Positions 33,001 through 41,677 of a stretch of DNA of 64,000 nucleotides are shown piece after piece (positions within the stretch are counted from its first letter, which is position 1; each line of letters opens with the position of its first letter). Made by a program: the position numbers and the translations under genes. Location of the stretch: positions 62,001 through 126,000 of the forward strand of contig JACKAE010000003.1 in the NCBI GenBank assembly GCA_020635205.1, in the 5' to 3' direction. The stretch is from Ignavibacteria bacterium (GTDB lineage Bacteria > Bacteroidota > Ignavibacteria > OLB7). Below the pieces are notes generated by a model that saw only the letters and a list, made by a program, of their open reading frames with translations, ran no database searches and was not told where the DNA came from.

Positions 33001-34931
33001 TCGGTATTGTCAATGACTCTGTCGGCGATGAACTGAAAAAGCAGACCGATCAGATTCGACAGAATCTGAAAAAAGAACTGTTGGGTATCGACGATCAAAT
33101 CAAGGCGGTGAAAGATGCTGTGGCGAAGGCTGCTAACGATGGCGACCCGGCGACAGTCACCAAGAATGCAGAGAAGCTGATTAATGAACAGTACGGTCAG
33201 CTGTACCGCCTAAAGGATGCAAAGACTCGCGAAGCTGAAGAGAACATCCGGCGCCTTCAAATCGAGTCACAAGAGAAGCAGGTCGACGACCTCCGCAAGT
33301 TTCTTGACGATCAGGACGCTCTCATCAACGCGGCTATTGATCGCCAGATCGAACAGTTGCAACGAGGGGCTGATCGTATCACCGTGATCGACGAGGCGTC
33401 GTACAACGAGCGACTCGGTAAGCGTCTCGAAATTCTTTCTCTTGAGCAGACGAAAGAAGTCTCGGAGCTGCTCAAGGGGAACGACCTCTATATCCGCGCG
33501 ATGGGTGACGTGCAACGCGCGCGCCGTGACCTTGATGCAGCCGAGACCGCCGCTCAACGAGAGGAAGCGAGTAAGCGTTTCAACGATGCCCAGAACTCCG
33601 TTCAGCGCGTTCGCTCGGCACTGCTTGAAGGGAACCGTGAGCTCCTCGACGAGATCATCGCTGCCGATCCTGTCCTCGCTGACCTTGAGTCGAAGCGCGC
33701 GCAAGCCGAGGCGGATTTGAGGGCGGCAACCGACGACGTAGGCCGGACCATCGCACAGAATGCGCTCGATGATTTGACCAAACGAGTTCAGGGACAAAAG
33801 GAGTATCTCGACGGCTTGAAGAAAGTCTCTGTTGATGGTTACCAGTCCCTCCTCGCACTCGATAGGCGTTACGTCGACCAAGAGATCGAGATCGCGCGCG
33901 AAGAAGGTGAGACGCTTTACAACCAAAAGCTGAAAGACCTTGAGCGGACGCAAGCTGCCGAGGAGCGGGCGTTGCAACGAACGTTGGAACGACAACAAGC
34001 CCTGCTCGATCAGTTGATCGCGCTGGCCAATGCCGTCGACGACGACGCGCTGACGGCCGCCACAGAAGCACAGATGCGAAAGCTTGAGGATCAACGCGAC
34101 AACGAGTTGATCTCTCTTGAGCGATTCGAGGCCGAGAAGACCCGACTTGTAGAAGAAGCTGAGAAAGGCCGCCAGGTCATCGAGGCTCGGTTGAGAGGCG
34201 TTCGGCTCGCCGCTGACATTCAGGACATCGAGCAGCAAAGAAAGCACTTAGAAGAACGGATTGCGGTTGCTGAAGAATATGAGCAATTCGATGAGGCGAA
34301 CCGGCTTCGTGTCGAGCTGACAGAGATCGATGAGACTCTGAAAGAAAAGGGGGATGTTCTCAAGCAAACTCTCGGCGTGCTGCAAGAGGGTACGAGCGAG
34401 CTATTCTCAAACCTCTTCTCGAACAAAGAGGATGCACTCAAAGACCCATTGAAAAAGACGCTCGCCACGTTGGCCGGCTACATTCAAAACTTGATCTCGG
34501 CAAAGGTGATCGATGTGCTTCTCAACTCCATCCCAGCGGGTGCGGGAATCTTTGGTGCGATTGCGTCCTTTGCGCTCAAGCCGTTGATCGAAAACGCTTT
34601 CTCGTCACTGACTGGAAACCTCTTGCAGAACCTCCTTTCGTTCTCGACAGGTGGCCGGGTGGATTCGCCGACGCTGGCTGTTGTTGGTGATGCCGCTCGA
34701 CTTGGTGGGTCGAACCGAGAGTGGATTTTCAACGATGACCAGTTGCGGGAAATTATGGGTGCGGTGCTCCGTGCTCAAACGGCTGTGCTCGTTGCTGAGA
34801 TGCGTGGGTTGCGTGAGGAGTTCCGGAACTTTGGTGGCCGTGTGCATGTGAGCGCGCGCGACGTCTACGAGGGTTCCACACGGTACGCGGCTCGTGTGAG
34901 GAATCGTATTGTGTATAGATTGGCTGCATAG
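30048..34931 (+). CDS. Tail tape measure protein
   Basis: A 1627-residue protein, the longest gene in the phage, with GAGGTGAGGAG just before the ATG. N-terminal and central long helices and coiled coils (A, E, K, Q rich), a hydrophobic segment (about 550-585, MLANPAFLLVAGIAAIVAAFVIF), and a hydrophobic Gly/Ala-rich C-terminal region. At roughly 1.5 angstrom per residue this length predicts a tail of around 240 nm, much longer than Mu's. Chaperone genes directly precede it. Confidence 0.9.
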   Translation: MAARTIDVQLKIGADSRDVDQLIAKLGPRLAALGSEFNLDPSDVRLLVADLEEAKMAASELNKQASEINGAFRIDASGVEKAAASFDATKKNLSDVVEQQKKALAVLKLTGKDGTEEYAQLRDELAGNSIELRKLEKAAADVGGEVEKTGSFIEDAFKFEAIGKAGDVLSGLGKKADETQQAIKKAASDNADLDPAELKELGSIGGAAYAAGFGDSIADGIAAASAVRQNLKNVIPTDDLDIATQKATALAQSWDKDINEVVSRSGELLKNFNLDTEEGFNLVAFAKNNLANADDDSLDTIKEYSVQFKAIGLSAEESLGLLERGLQNGAFNTDKVADGIKEAYLRITSAGDDATKALDEVTDAPVELLNKLKASIASARSGDISVADSLGFTAKDIKAAFDSGQIGETVKKQLEIAIGNTPLEDVGSGLFTTLFSSPIPEDEIRARALQAGQAVDESLASVNPWDQFVRGAEVAFADVSGVIGPIISPLGSVLTTVGQIGPAVSLLDDKFGIFEKAGGLIKGKLLPSILGMVPALGAQTAATAGATTTQTGLNLAMLANPAFLLVAGIAAIVAAFVIFSKSTEDVIENLQDVNKAASDTLDSAKKTLDELKASDDQAKSVRALADEYERLKGKTDPESVARFAVVSKELAEASPGAALGVRQMKDAAGGVHEVYDIATTSVKAFADSHEQTNAALRDGAIAEVKLQLIELAESGEEAASEIESLKKKREELNKVIAFKNEHGVDISALEKETLEITQQIGILEQGVQQNNALQKENAEYLRQQGLSYKEIQQAQGKSALAATVMEAVLKKSEEASKKVAAGLGDAKKGAEGAAAATKGMGSSAERSVVQVGKLAEEYKKVSEAASSGYKAAFDGVLGIKNKQREVKREIEIARRELASLDDGVLGSVQRALVQSRIDSLESSLEYLRKAEAEEMQAARDMLKERRRLEREAKQLQLALGEIDFNVTDFGPQAEEIKRQIDEVLFGIVNDSVGDELKKQTDQIRQNLKKELLGIDDQIKAVKDAVAKAANDGDPATVTKNAEKLINEQYGQLYRLKDAKTREAEENIRRLQIESQEKQVDDLRKFLDDQDALINAAIDRQIEQLQRGADRITVIDEASYNERLGKRLEILSLEQTKEVSELLKGNDLYIRAMGDVQRARRDLDAAETAAQREEASKRFNDAQNSVQRVRSALLEGNRELLDEIIAADPVLADLESKRAQAEADLRAATDDVGRTIAQNALDDLTKRVQGQKEYLDGLKKVSVDGYQSLLALDRRYVDQEIEIAREEGETLYNQKLKDLERTQAAEERALQRTLERQQALLDQLIALANAVDDDALTAATEAQMRKLEDQRDNELISLERFEAEKTRLVEEAEKGRQVIEARLRGVRLAADIQDIEQQRKHLEERIAVAEEYEQFDEANRLRVELTEIDETLKEKGDVLKQTLGVLQEGTSELFSNLFSNKEDALKDPLKKTLATLAGYIQNLISAKVIDVLLNSIPAGAGIFGAIASFALKPLIENAFSSLTGNLLQNLLSFSTGGRVDSPTLAVVGDAARLGGSNREWIFNDDQLREIMGAVLRAQTAVLVAEMRGLREEFRNFGGRVHVSARDVYEGSTRYAARVRNRIVYRLAA

Positions 34932-35005
34932 GTGTTTTGAGTGGGTGGTGGTGGTCTGTATCTTCGCAGCTCATACAAACACCTTAACAAACCCAGTAAC
35001 CTCCT

Positions 35006-35764
35006 ATGTCGATTCTCAGATACTTCGGGGGCAAGTCTGTACTTGCTCCACAGATTGTTCCTCTTATTCCAAAGCACACGACGTATGTCGAGCCGTTCGC
35101 CGGTGCGGCGTGGATACTCTTCTCAAAACCAGAATCCAGCGTTGAGGTTATCAATGATCTCAACGCTGATTTGATAGGCCTTTATCGATGTGTTCAAAAC
35201 CACCTCGAAGAGCTTGTGAAGCAGTTCAAATGGCTTCTCTGTTCGCGCGATGAATTTGAGCGCGTGAAGAGTCTTCCCCCTGAATCGCTGACCGATATTC
35301 AAGCCGCCGCTCGGTTCCTCTTCCTCAACCGGCTTGCGTACAATGGGTTGATGTCGAACCCTCGCTTTGCCGTGTCTACCACCCGTCGACCTTCTCTCAA
35401 TCTTCTTCGCATCGAGGAAACCCTTTCCGAGGCTCACCTGAGGCTCTCACGAGTTTGGATTGAGCGGATGGACTTCGGCAAGTGCATCGAGCGGTATGAT
35501 ACTCCTGAGACCTTCTTCTATGTCGATCCTCCATACTTCAAGAGGGAAGCGGTATATGGTGAAGGATTGTTTGAACGGGCGGATTTTCAACGTCTCAGCG
35601 AGCAATTGGCGGGGATTCAGGGGAAGTTTATATTGTCGATAGATAGTAGTCTTGAAATGCGAGAGCAGTTCAAGCGATTCGAGGTCGACGAGGTGAGTAC
35701 CACGTGGAGCTCGAAAGAAGCGAATCGAAAGGTGAAGGAGTTGTTGGTGAGGAATTTCAGCTAA
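35006..35764 (+). CDS. D12-class DNA adenine (N6) methyltransferase
   Basis: A 252-residue Dam-type enzyme. SAM-binding FGGKSVLAPQI (motif I region, about 7-17) and YVEPFAGAAWILF, target-base motif IV as FFYVDPPYF (about 169-177), and a final LLVRNF typical of the family. It likely methylates GATC-type or similar sites in phage DNA to evade host restriction. Mu carries mom at this right-end place, so this appears to replace it. Confidence 0.88.
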   Translation: MSILRYFGGKSVLAPQIVPLIPKHTTYVEPFAGAAWILFSKPESSVEVINDLNADLIGLYRCVQNHLEELVKQFKWLLCSRDEFERVKSLPPESLTDIQAAARFLFLNRLAYNGLMSNPRFAVSTTRRPSLNLLRIEETLSEAHLRLSRVWIERMDFGKCIERYDTPETFFYVDPPYFKREAVYGEGLFERADFQRLSEQLAGIQGKFILSIDSSLEMREQFKRFEVDEVSTTWSSKEANRKVKELLVRNFS

Positions 35765-35786
35765 CATTAATACATCGAGGTGATTT

Positions 35787-36212
35787 ATGAGCATTGAGGA
35801 TGTTGTCAATGGAATTGCAGCAAGAAACAATGAGAGGGCTTCGAGGCAGGAATTAAGAGATCAAGCAAGGGAAACCTCTCTGAGACTGGTATCCGAAAAT
35901 TTAATTCCGCGACTAACCGAGTACGCTGAGCTACTAAAGCCCAAAGGAATCGTTGCCGAGTGCATAAGCCTCGCTAAGCCTGAGATTGGCTCAGCGTTGA
36001 TTGTGTATTCAATTCAGGGAGTTTCCAAGCGTGGAGCCAGTCCCCGCATCATCTTTCGCTATACCGGCGAGTCTGGCGCGGGGTTTGACCTTCGTGTGGT
36101 GGGTTGGGATGGTACTACTTCGGATTTGGGTAAGATTCCGTTCGATCTCAATGATTTCGATGGTGGCATCGACGATGCGGTGAGAAAGGGTTTTCAAATC
36201 CTTCAAAGGTAG
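35787..36212 (+). CDS. Hypothetical protein at prophage right end
   Basis: A 141-residue protein with ribosome site GAGGTG seven bases before ATG 35787. Helical N-terminal half and a beta-rich C-terminal half (FDLRVVGWDGTTSDLGKIPFDL). No family recognised. It stops four bases before the first right-end transposase site and follows the methyltransferase by 22 bases; right-end cargo is often anti-host. Confidence 0.6.
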   Translation: MSIEDVVNGIAARNNERASRQELRDQARETSLRLVSENLIPRLTEYAELLKPKGIVAECISLAKPEIGSALIVYSIQGVSKRGASPRIIFRYTGESGAGFDLRVVGWDGTTSDLGKIPFDLNDFDGGIDDAVRKGFQILQR

Positions 36213-36215
36213 ATT

Positions 36216-36266
36216 GAATTTCTCAAACCACGCGTGTAGAATTCTCAAACTACGCGCGTGGTTATA
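36216..36266 (+). promoter_or_regulatory. Prophage right end with transposase-binding sites
   Basis: GAATTTCTCAAACC (36216-36229) and GAATTCTCAAACTA (36239-36252) are inverted matches of left-end sites at 5741 and 5790. Exactly 20 bases separate the last GAATTCTC core from 36266. Confidence 0.65.
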
Positions 36267-36271
36267 AACAT
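36267..36271. repeat. Target-site duplication AACAT, right copy
   Basis: Matches 5629-5633. The base after (G) and before (A) differ from the left copy, so the repeat is bounded at 5 bp. Confidence 0.65.
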
Positions 36272-36365
36272 GTCAGGGAAATTCACAGAGGGAACCCTCA
36301 CCCTGCACGATGCAGGGCTGATAGTCAACAACGAGTCGGTCGACTCAAAGAAGCAGAGGAATGGC

Positions 36366-37442
36366 ATGAAACGCTCTCTCCGGCAGTGGAGACGGCAGAC
36401 AGGATTGATTCTCACCGTCAGCAGTACTCTCCTACTGTTGATAGCAGCGGTTCTGCTGATAACTATTGGAATGCGGGCAACCCTGACTTCAATCTGGTTC
36501 TGGATTAGTGCCGGCACGATATTCCTCCTCTTCTACTTCCATCGAACAAATCGGCAAGTAATCGACGAGCTTCAGGACGATATTGCCGCCCTCACATCAC
36601 GTGCCTCTACTATTGGTCGTGGAGAAAAGACCGCCGAAATATCTGCAAACGACCTCACCTTCGTTGACCTCGAACGCCTTAACGATGCAATTACGAGCAT
36701 CGCAGAGAAAGCAACGCGGGATATATCTGAACTCAAGCGCTTAGAACAGGTTCGAAGTGAGTTCTTAGGAAACGTCTCCCACGAACTGCGAACGCCAATT
36801 TTCTCAATTCAAGGATATTTGGAGACGTTGATCGACGGAGCAATCGACGACCCGCACGTTAGAGATGAGTTCCTTGAGAAGGCACACAATAACATGCTCC
36901 GCCTCCACTCACTGCTAAACGACCTGATTGAAATCTCCCGGATTGAGTCTGGGGCAATGAAGATGAGCTTCCGCTATTTTGATCTTCTTTCGCTCGCCGA
37001 AGGAGTGATTGCCACAATGGAATCTCCGGCAACTCTCGCAAACGTCTCTTTGCGACTTGAGGTAAATGGAGCCGACACCGAAGGAAAAATTATGGCTCTC
37101 GGCGATAGAAAGCGTATCGAACAAGTGCTGGTGAACTTGGCAACAAACGGCGTGAAGTACAACAAGGTGGGGGGAGAAGTGATTATTTCACTGACCACGA
37201 ACGAGTTAGACGTGCATATTTCTGTAAGCGATACAGGGATTGGAATACCGCCAGAACAAATCGGTAGAGTGTTCGAGCGGTTCTACCGGGTTGATAAAGG
37301 ACGTTCACGAGATGTCGGGGGAACCGGTCTCGGCCTTGCGATTGTAAAGCACATTGTGGAGGCACACGGTTCCAAAATCAGCGTGCAATCCCACCTTGAG
37401 GAGGGGACTTCTTTCAGCTTCACTCTTCCCCGTGACAAGTAG
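36366..37442 (+). CDS. phoR: PhoR-like sensor histidine kinase
   Basis: A 358-residue kinase. The start at MKRSLRQWRR is preceded by AGAGGA at five bases; an in-frame extension would begin inside the phage junction. Two membrane helices (about 10-33 and 40-58), a short linker, the H-box VSHELRTPIFSIQGYLE, the N-box NLATNGVKYN, and ATP-lid boxes DTGIGIPPEQIGRVF and GGTGLGLAIV. No large periplasmic or PAS domain is seen, as in PhoR-type sensors. Presumed partner of the regulator at 4719-5414; the phage lies 94 bases upstream of this start. Confidence 0.88.
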   Translation: MKRSLRQWRRQTGLILTVSSTLLLLIAAVLLITIGMRATLTSIWFWISAGTIFLLFYFHRTNRQVIDELQDDIAALTSRASTIGRGEKTAEISANDLTFVDLERLNDAITSIAEKATRDISELKRLEQVRSEFLGNVSHELRTPIFSIQGYLETLIDGAIDDPHVRDEFLEKAHNNMLRLHSLLNDLIEISRIESGAMKMSFRYFDLLSLAEGVIATMESPATLANVSLRLEVNGADTEGKIMALGDRKRIEQVLVNLATNGVKYNKVGGEVIISLTTNELDVHISVSDTGIGIPPEQIGRVFERFYRVDKGRSRDVGGTGLGLAIVKHIVEAHGSKISVQSHLEEGTSFSFTLPRDK

Positions 37443-37491
37443 TTGACGGTTTCACACCCTTCGTAACTGTTGCTATTCCCCCCAACCGCTT

Positions 37492-37499
37492 TATATTTG
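37492..37499 (+). promoter_or_regulatory. Promoter box TATATTTG upstream of ppiD
   Basis: TATATTTG fits the TAnnTTTG -7 element of Bacteroidota-type sigma factors, 48 bases before the ppiD ATG. A TTGCTATT run about 22 bases upstream could be the partner. Confidence 0.5.
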
Positions 37500-37547
37500 C
37501 CGGTCTGTAAACGAATCAAACAGTATTCACCAATGTAGCGAAGACCT

Positions 37548-39716
37548 ATGGCCTTCATGGAGAAACTCCGACATAACGTGTTCGGAGTATTCGGAACAAT
37601 TCTCTTGTTTATTATACTCATCGTTATGGTGTGGGGTGATGCCTCACAAGGTGGCGGGGGTGCTTATCTCAACGAGAATTACGCAGGTTCGGTAAATGGA
37701 GAGAACATCTCGTATGATGATCTTTCAGAAATGACTGAAGTCCTCACGCAGTACGAGCAGGACATTCAGGGCAAAACGGATGTAGATCGTGACCAGATGC
37801 AGGAGCAGGCTTGGCAGTTTCTCGAGTACGAGCAACTCTTCTTGCAGGCTGCTGCCGAGCATGGCATCACCGTCACGGACGACCAACTCCGCGATCACAT
37901 GTATCTGTTCCCGGGACAACGCCTTCAAGCATTTTTGAGGGATAGTGCAGGACAGTTCAACAAAGGTATTTACGATCAGTTCCTCTCCGATCCAGATGGA
38001 GTGCTGGCCGGAAGCCAAGTTCCGCCGGAGAGAGCATCCTTCTTTAAGGCACTGCTAAGGCTCTCAGAGCGAGAGGCTCGGATGCAAATTCTTCAGTCAC
38101 AACTCTCTGAGCTTACTGGCGCGCTCTACCCTACTTCCCCGACCTTGTTGCGTGAGCAGTATGACATGAAGAACACGAATGCCTCCGGCAGCTTTATTCA
38201 CCTCGGCACAAACTTGATTCCCGATGCTGACGTTCAAGTTTCTGACGAGGAGGCAAAAGCATACTACGACAGTCACCAGCTGATGTATAAGCGAGAGGCT
38301 TCTCGATCCCTCCGCTACATTATGCTCCGCCTCGGACCTTCCGAGAAAGATAGTGCTAAGGTACAGTCCAAGTTCGGAAAGTATATCCGAGCAATGGAGG
38401 GAGCAAATACACCTGAAGCACAAGATTCCGTCTTTAACGAACTTGCTGGCTCTTCGGATTTCACAACACAGAAGTATACCGGCGTTGGCTTCGTACACGA
38501 GCGGGAACTTCCGGTTGAAATTCAAGATACAATCACAAAGTTGACGGCTCCGGCTGTTATTGGTCCGGTTAGAATGGCTGGAAAGACCTACTACGTCAAC
38601 TTGATGGAGACAACCGACAGCGAAGCAAAGAACACCGTCCGAGCACAGCACATTCTTCTTCGGATGGATCCGAAGGCCGACAGTCTCGTGCAAGATAGCG
38701 TGAAGGCGTTGGCTGAAGATTTGTTAGCCCGAGCAAAAGGTGGAGCAGACTTTGCAGCCCTCGCAAAGGAATATAGTGCCGACTCTGTCTCGGCTGTTGA
38801 CGGTGGAGATGTTGGCTGGATTACCGACACAACGCAGTTCGTTCCGGAGTTTAAGGAGGCAGCTCTGAAAGCTTCGAACGGTGATGTTGTTGGCCCTGTT
38901 CAGACAATCTATGGCTACCACATTATCAAGATCACTGATCAGAACCGCAAGGGCTATAAGCTCCGCGCATTTAGCTTCGATGTTGAAGTCTCAAGTGCAA
39001 CACGGAACCGACTTGCACGCCAAGGGGGTGAAATCAGAACTCGCCTACTCGACGGAGAGAATTTCGATTCAATCGGATCGAGCATGGGCACACGAGTGAT
39101 TGACAGCCCTCCTCTGACAAATCCGAACAATGCCGTGGCAAGCTCGTGGAAACTTGCTGCATTTGCCTTCAGCAGCGATTTGAACGCCGTGAGCGAGGTA
39201 ATTCGGACGAAAGATGATGCAGTTATCGTTGCTCAACTTTCAGCGGTAACACCAGCAGGGCCGGCTCCGTTTGATGATGTTAAGGAGGAGATTACTGCGC
39301 TTCTAAAGAATCGGAAGAAAGTCGAAATGCTGAAGGGGAAAGCAGAGCAGATCCGGGCATCGCTTGCAGCTGGTGACCCGCTGACGAAAGCTCAGAGTGT
39401 CGACTCGACAATCTCAATCCGAGATTTTGCAAGTGTTACGCCTGTTGGCTCGTTCCCTGATGTAGGTCAAGAATTTGCTCTCTCGGCCACCATCTTCAAG
39501 ATGAAGCCGGGCGAAACCTCTCAGCCTGTTAAGGGTGAACGTGGATACTACATCGTGAGACTCGACAGCCTTACGGTAGCTGACGATGCCAAGTACGCCA
39601 CGGAGAAGGGAGAGTTCAACAAGCAGACACTGGCTCAGCAACGCCAGCAAGTCTTCTACCGCTGGATTGACGACTATCGGAACAAATCAACGATTATTCG
39701 GAACTGGGGTCAGTAA
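37548..39716 (+). CDS. ppiD: PpiD-type periplasmic peptidyl-prolyl isomerase/chaperone
   Basis: A 722-residue membrane-anchored folding factor. N-terminal membrane helix (about 15-33, GTILLFIILIVMVWG), a SurA-N-like helical domain, then a parvulin rotamase domain (about 365-470, from VRAQHILLRMDPKAD to VVGPVQTIYGYHIIKI), and a second, degenerate parvulin-like region near the C-terminus (about 605-690). Usual size is about 620-700. It helps outer-membrane proteins fold in the periplasm. Followed by a strong terminator, transcribed as a single unit. Confidence 0.9.
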   Translation: MAFMEKLRHNVFGVFGTILLFIILIVMVWGDASQGGGGAYLNENYAGSVNGENISYDDLSEMTEVLTQYEQDIQGKTDVDRDQMQEQAWQFLEYEQLFLQAAAEHGITVTDDQLRDHMYLFPGQRLQAFLRDSAGQFNKGIYDQFLSDPDGVLAGSQVPPERASFFKALLRLSEREARMQILQSQLSELTGALYPTSPTLLREQYDMKNTNASGSFIHLGTNLIPDADVQVSDEEAKAYYDSHQLMYKREASRSLRYIMLRLGPSEKDSAKVQSKFGKYIRAMEGANTPEAQDSVFNELAGSSDFTTQKYTGVGFVHERELPVEIQDTITKLTAPAVIGPVRMAGKTYYVNLMETTDSEAKNTVRAQHILLRMDPKADSLVQDSVKALAEDLLARAKGGADFAALAKEYSADSVSAVDGGDVGWITDTTQFVPEFKEAALKASNGDVVGPVQTIYGYHIIKITDQNRKGYKLRAFSFDVEVSSATRNRLARQGGEIRTRLLDGENFDSIGSSMGTRVIDSPPLTNPNNAVASSWKLAAFAFSSDLNAVSEVIRTKDDAVIVAQLSAVTPAGPAPFDDVKEEITALLKNRKKVEMLKGKAEQIRASLAAGDPLTKAQSVDSTISIRDFASVTPVGSFPDVGQEFALSATIFKMKPGETSQPVKGERGYYIVRLDSLTVADDAKYATEKGEFNKQTLAQQRQQVFYRWIDDYRNKSTIIRNWGQ

Positions 39717-39756
39717 GTCGCAAAAGGCTTCTGAGAAATAACCGAATCGAAACAAA

Positions 39757-39795
39757 AGTGGGAGTGCTGTTTGTACAGCACTCCCACTCTTTTTA
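39757..39795 (+). terminator. Rho-independent terminator of ppiD
   Basis: A 14-bp perfect stem (AGTGGGAGTGCTGT with ACAGCACTCCCACT, loop of 4) followed by CTTTTT. Confidence 0.9.
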
Positions 39796-39847
39796 TAACG
39801 GATTCAAGTGTAGTTGAGTGATCTTTGATTTCTCAACTATGCCCGCG

Positions 39848-39877
39848 AGACTCTTCGCTCAGAGTGACAGGATTGGA
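39848..39877. repeat. Fragment of REP-like dispersed repeat
   Basis: Contains AGACTCTTCGCTCAGAGTGACAG, a short form of the element in two copies at 48147-48405. Confidence 0.5.
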
Positions 39878-39927
39878 GTGTCCCTACCAAATTACACCTG
39901 CCCCTCTCAACTCTTAACTCCTCATTT

Positions 39928-40557
39928 TTAATTCGTAAAGCTCGCGTTAACAATGGTCAGTTCATCTGGATACTTCACGTCACCAAGTGGTGTGTTAACG
40001 GTGACAAATCCCTTCAGGGTCAACCGTGAACTTGAACCGGAAACACCACCAATAGCGAAGGCAAGGTTCATCAGATCTTCATAGCCTTTGTTGCCGAAGA
40101 ATTCGAGAAGATCGAGACTCATTGAGAGAGGAATCGTGGTTGTCTCTCCCGTTCCAGGAATCCGCAAGCCATTTCCGGCGATCCCATTAATTGTCTCCTT
40201 CCCGTCGATGTAGAGTGTCCACTCTAGTTTTTTCAGGAGTAGATCGGTTCCCTTCGTTGTAGAAGTTCCCGTATTTGGATTCTTCGCGAGAACGTTTAAC
40301 GTGAAGCTGACCGGCAGCTTTTTGCTCTGATATGCGCTCAACGCTTTCGCCGCATCAGTTAAGCTGAAACTTGATGGCGAGGAGAGCTTAGAAATATCAA
40401 TGCCAGCCGCCTTGAAGTTATCGACATCCCCCAGTTTGAACTGTAGTTGCTTCAGCGAGCCGAGTGCTCCCGCGGCATCTTTCAATGTTTGGCATCCTGA
40501 AAGGAAGAGAAGTGCCGTCAAAGCAGAGAGAACCCCTGCGGTTTTCATTCTTTTCAT
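39928..40557 (-). CDS. LEA14-like lipoprotein
   Basis: A 209-residue protein with lipoprotein signal (LSALTALLFLSGC, cysteine at about residue 22) followed by a single beta-sandwich-like domain with the LEA-2 plan: KLPVSFTLNVLAKNPNT, KLEWTLYIDGKETINGI and TIPLSMSLDL. Such WHy/LEA2 lipoproteins occur widely in FCB bacteria; the role is structural or stress-related, not known here. It has no operon partner on the same strand nearby other than the glycosyltransferase, which lies upstream. Confidence 0.7.
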   Translation of the reverse strand: MKRMKTAGVLSALTALLFLSGCQTLKDAAGALGSLKQLQFKLGDVDNFKAAGIDISKLSSPSSFSLTDAAKALSAYQSKKLPVSFTLNVLAKNPNTGTSTTKGTDLLLKKLEWTLYIDGKETINGIAGNGLRIPGTGETTTIPLSMSLDLLEFFGNKGYEDLMNLAFAIGGVSGSSSRLTLKGFVTVNTPLGDVKYPDELTIVNASFTN

Positions 40558-40634
40558 AGTTGTCTTCGGTTATTGTTGTGTGGACAGATTATCCGAAAAT
40601 ACGAAACGCTCCGACTCATTTAGGGTAAATCGGA

Positions 40635-41588
40635 TTAGCGGTCGAGGAGAAGATAATTTTTGAACCCTCCAATTTGTTTACCCCCAAACACTCCCTGCTC
40701 AAGTGCTGTTAGCAGACGATATTTCAGCCGTTCGTGCTTGTGCGGAGAGCGTTTGGAATGACTATTGTTCTTCCCATAGCTCAACAGATCTCCCCAATCG
40801 AACTCCCCAATCCGCTCCTCCATCACTGCCGGATGTGTTCCAGTAAACTCGGCAAGAAGACCAAGCGGTCCGTAATCGTATGTAGGAGGCCGTTCACGGT
40901 AAAGCTCTGCCACTCGCTCGTCCCCCTTATGAATCGTGTCGAGTGCCCGGTTCTTTGTCTGCATCAAATGTGGTGGACGAACCCAGCCGTAGTGAAAGAT
41001 TCGTGCATCAACTGAGGCGACCTTTAGCTTGTGGGTTCCCTCCTGCTGCCGGTAGTTCTTGCCGTCAAATTTCGGAATTCGTCGAAATGATTGAGCCGAC
41101 TCCCAAGAGTGAATTTCGGGATCGTTCCGGACGATTCTGATTTCGTGCGGATACCAGCCGTGCGATTTGTGGTAGTGGTTGTAGTCCCCCCAGAAGTGAA
41201 GATAGCGGAAGAGAAGTCCCTCCACTTCCCTATCATCGATTAACTCTCGGCAACGTGCCTCGATCTTCGGCAGATCATCTTCGTGAACCACTTCATCCGC
41301 TTGTAAGTAGAAGAGCCAATCCCCTCTGCACTCAGCCTTCGCAATATCTGTTTGGTGTGCATTCTCTGTTCCACCGGGATAACGCCCTATATCCCACTCG
41401 GTATCGATAATCCGAATCTTCTCCGATCCAATTGCTTCAATCCTCTCTCTGGTGGTGTCATCTGGATCGGAGTTGCCGAGCGCTACCACAAACTCATCAA
41501 CGATTGGAAGAATCGACTGAATAGCTTCCGCCATTGGATAGTAGAGCTTGGCCGCATTTTTGGCCATCGAAAAGCCACTAATTTTCAT
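40635..41588 (-). CDS. Family 2 glycosyltransferase
   Basis: A 317-residue transferase. GT-A fold opening (MKISGFSMAKNAAKLYYPMAEAIQSI, VDEFVVALGNS), the metal-binding D-x-D region as WLFYLQADEV, and a later HGWYPHEIRIV region. It belongs to the 'glycosyltransferase family 2 with WcaA-like' group found in surface polysaccharide or glycan paths; the acceptor is unknown. It lies 119 bases from the phytoene-desaturase-type gene. Confidence 0.8.
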   Translation of the reverse strand: MKISGFSMAKNAAKLYYPMAEAIQSILPIVDEFVVALGNSDPDDTTRERIEAIGSEKIRIIDTEWDIGRYPGGTENAHQTDIAKAECRGDWLFYLQADEVVHEDDLPKIEARCRELIDDREVEGLLFRYLHFWGDYNHYHKSHGWYPHEIRIVRNDPEIHSWESAQSFRRIPKFDGKNYRQQEGTHKLKVASVDARIFHYGWVRPPHLMQTKNRALDTIHKGDERVAELYRERPPTYDYGPLGLLAEFTGTHPAVMEERIGEFDWGDLLSYGKNNSHSKRSPHKHERLKYRLLTALEQGVFGGKQIGGFKNYLLLDR

Positions 41589-41677
41589 ACGATGTTAACG
41601 ATAAGAAGAGAGGACTGAGCGGAGAGCAGAAGCCTCCACGACAATCCTACCAATACCACTTTCAAAACGCCGACACA

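Larger units (their letters stand above)
5634..36266 (+). mobile_element. Mu-like transposable prophage (about 30.6 kb)
   Basis: The element carries a MuA-type DDE transposase, a MuB-type AAA protein, GemA, Mu-type head genes, lysis and tail genes, and ends in a DNA adenine methyltransferase. Left terminus is TGTAGGGAAG at 5634, right terminus GGTTATA at 36266. On both ends exactly 20 bases separate the terminus from a GAGAATTC core in inverted orientation, and the outer flanks share AACAT. The left end starts with the usual TG; the right end reads TA inward, which is unusual and leaves some doubt about the exact right boundary. Genes look intact, so it may still be able to replicate. It splits a phoB/phoR-type pair. 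Confidence 0.85.

Noticed and set aside
36258..36365. Longer PhoR-like start reaching into the phage end
   Set aside because: It would begin inside phage sequence; ATG 36366 has a ribosome site and fits the usual basic N-terminus.
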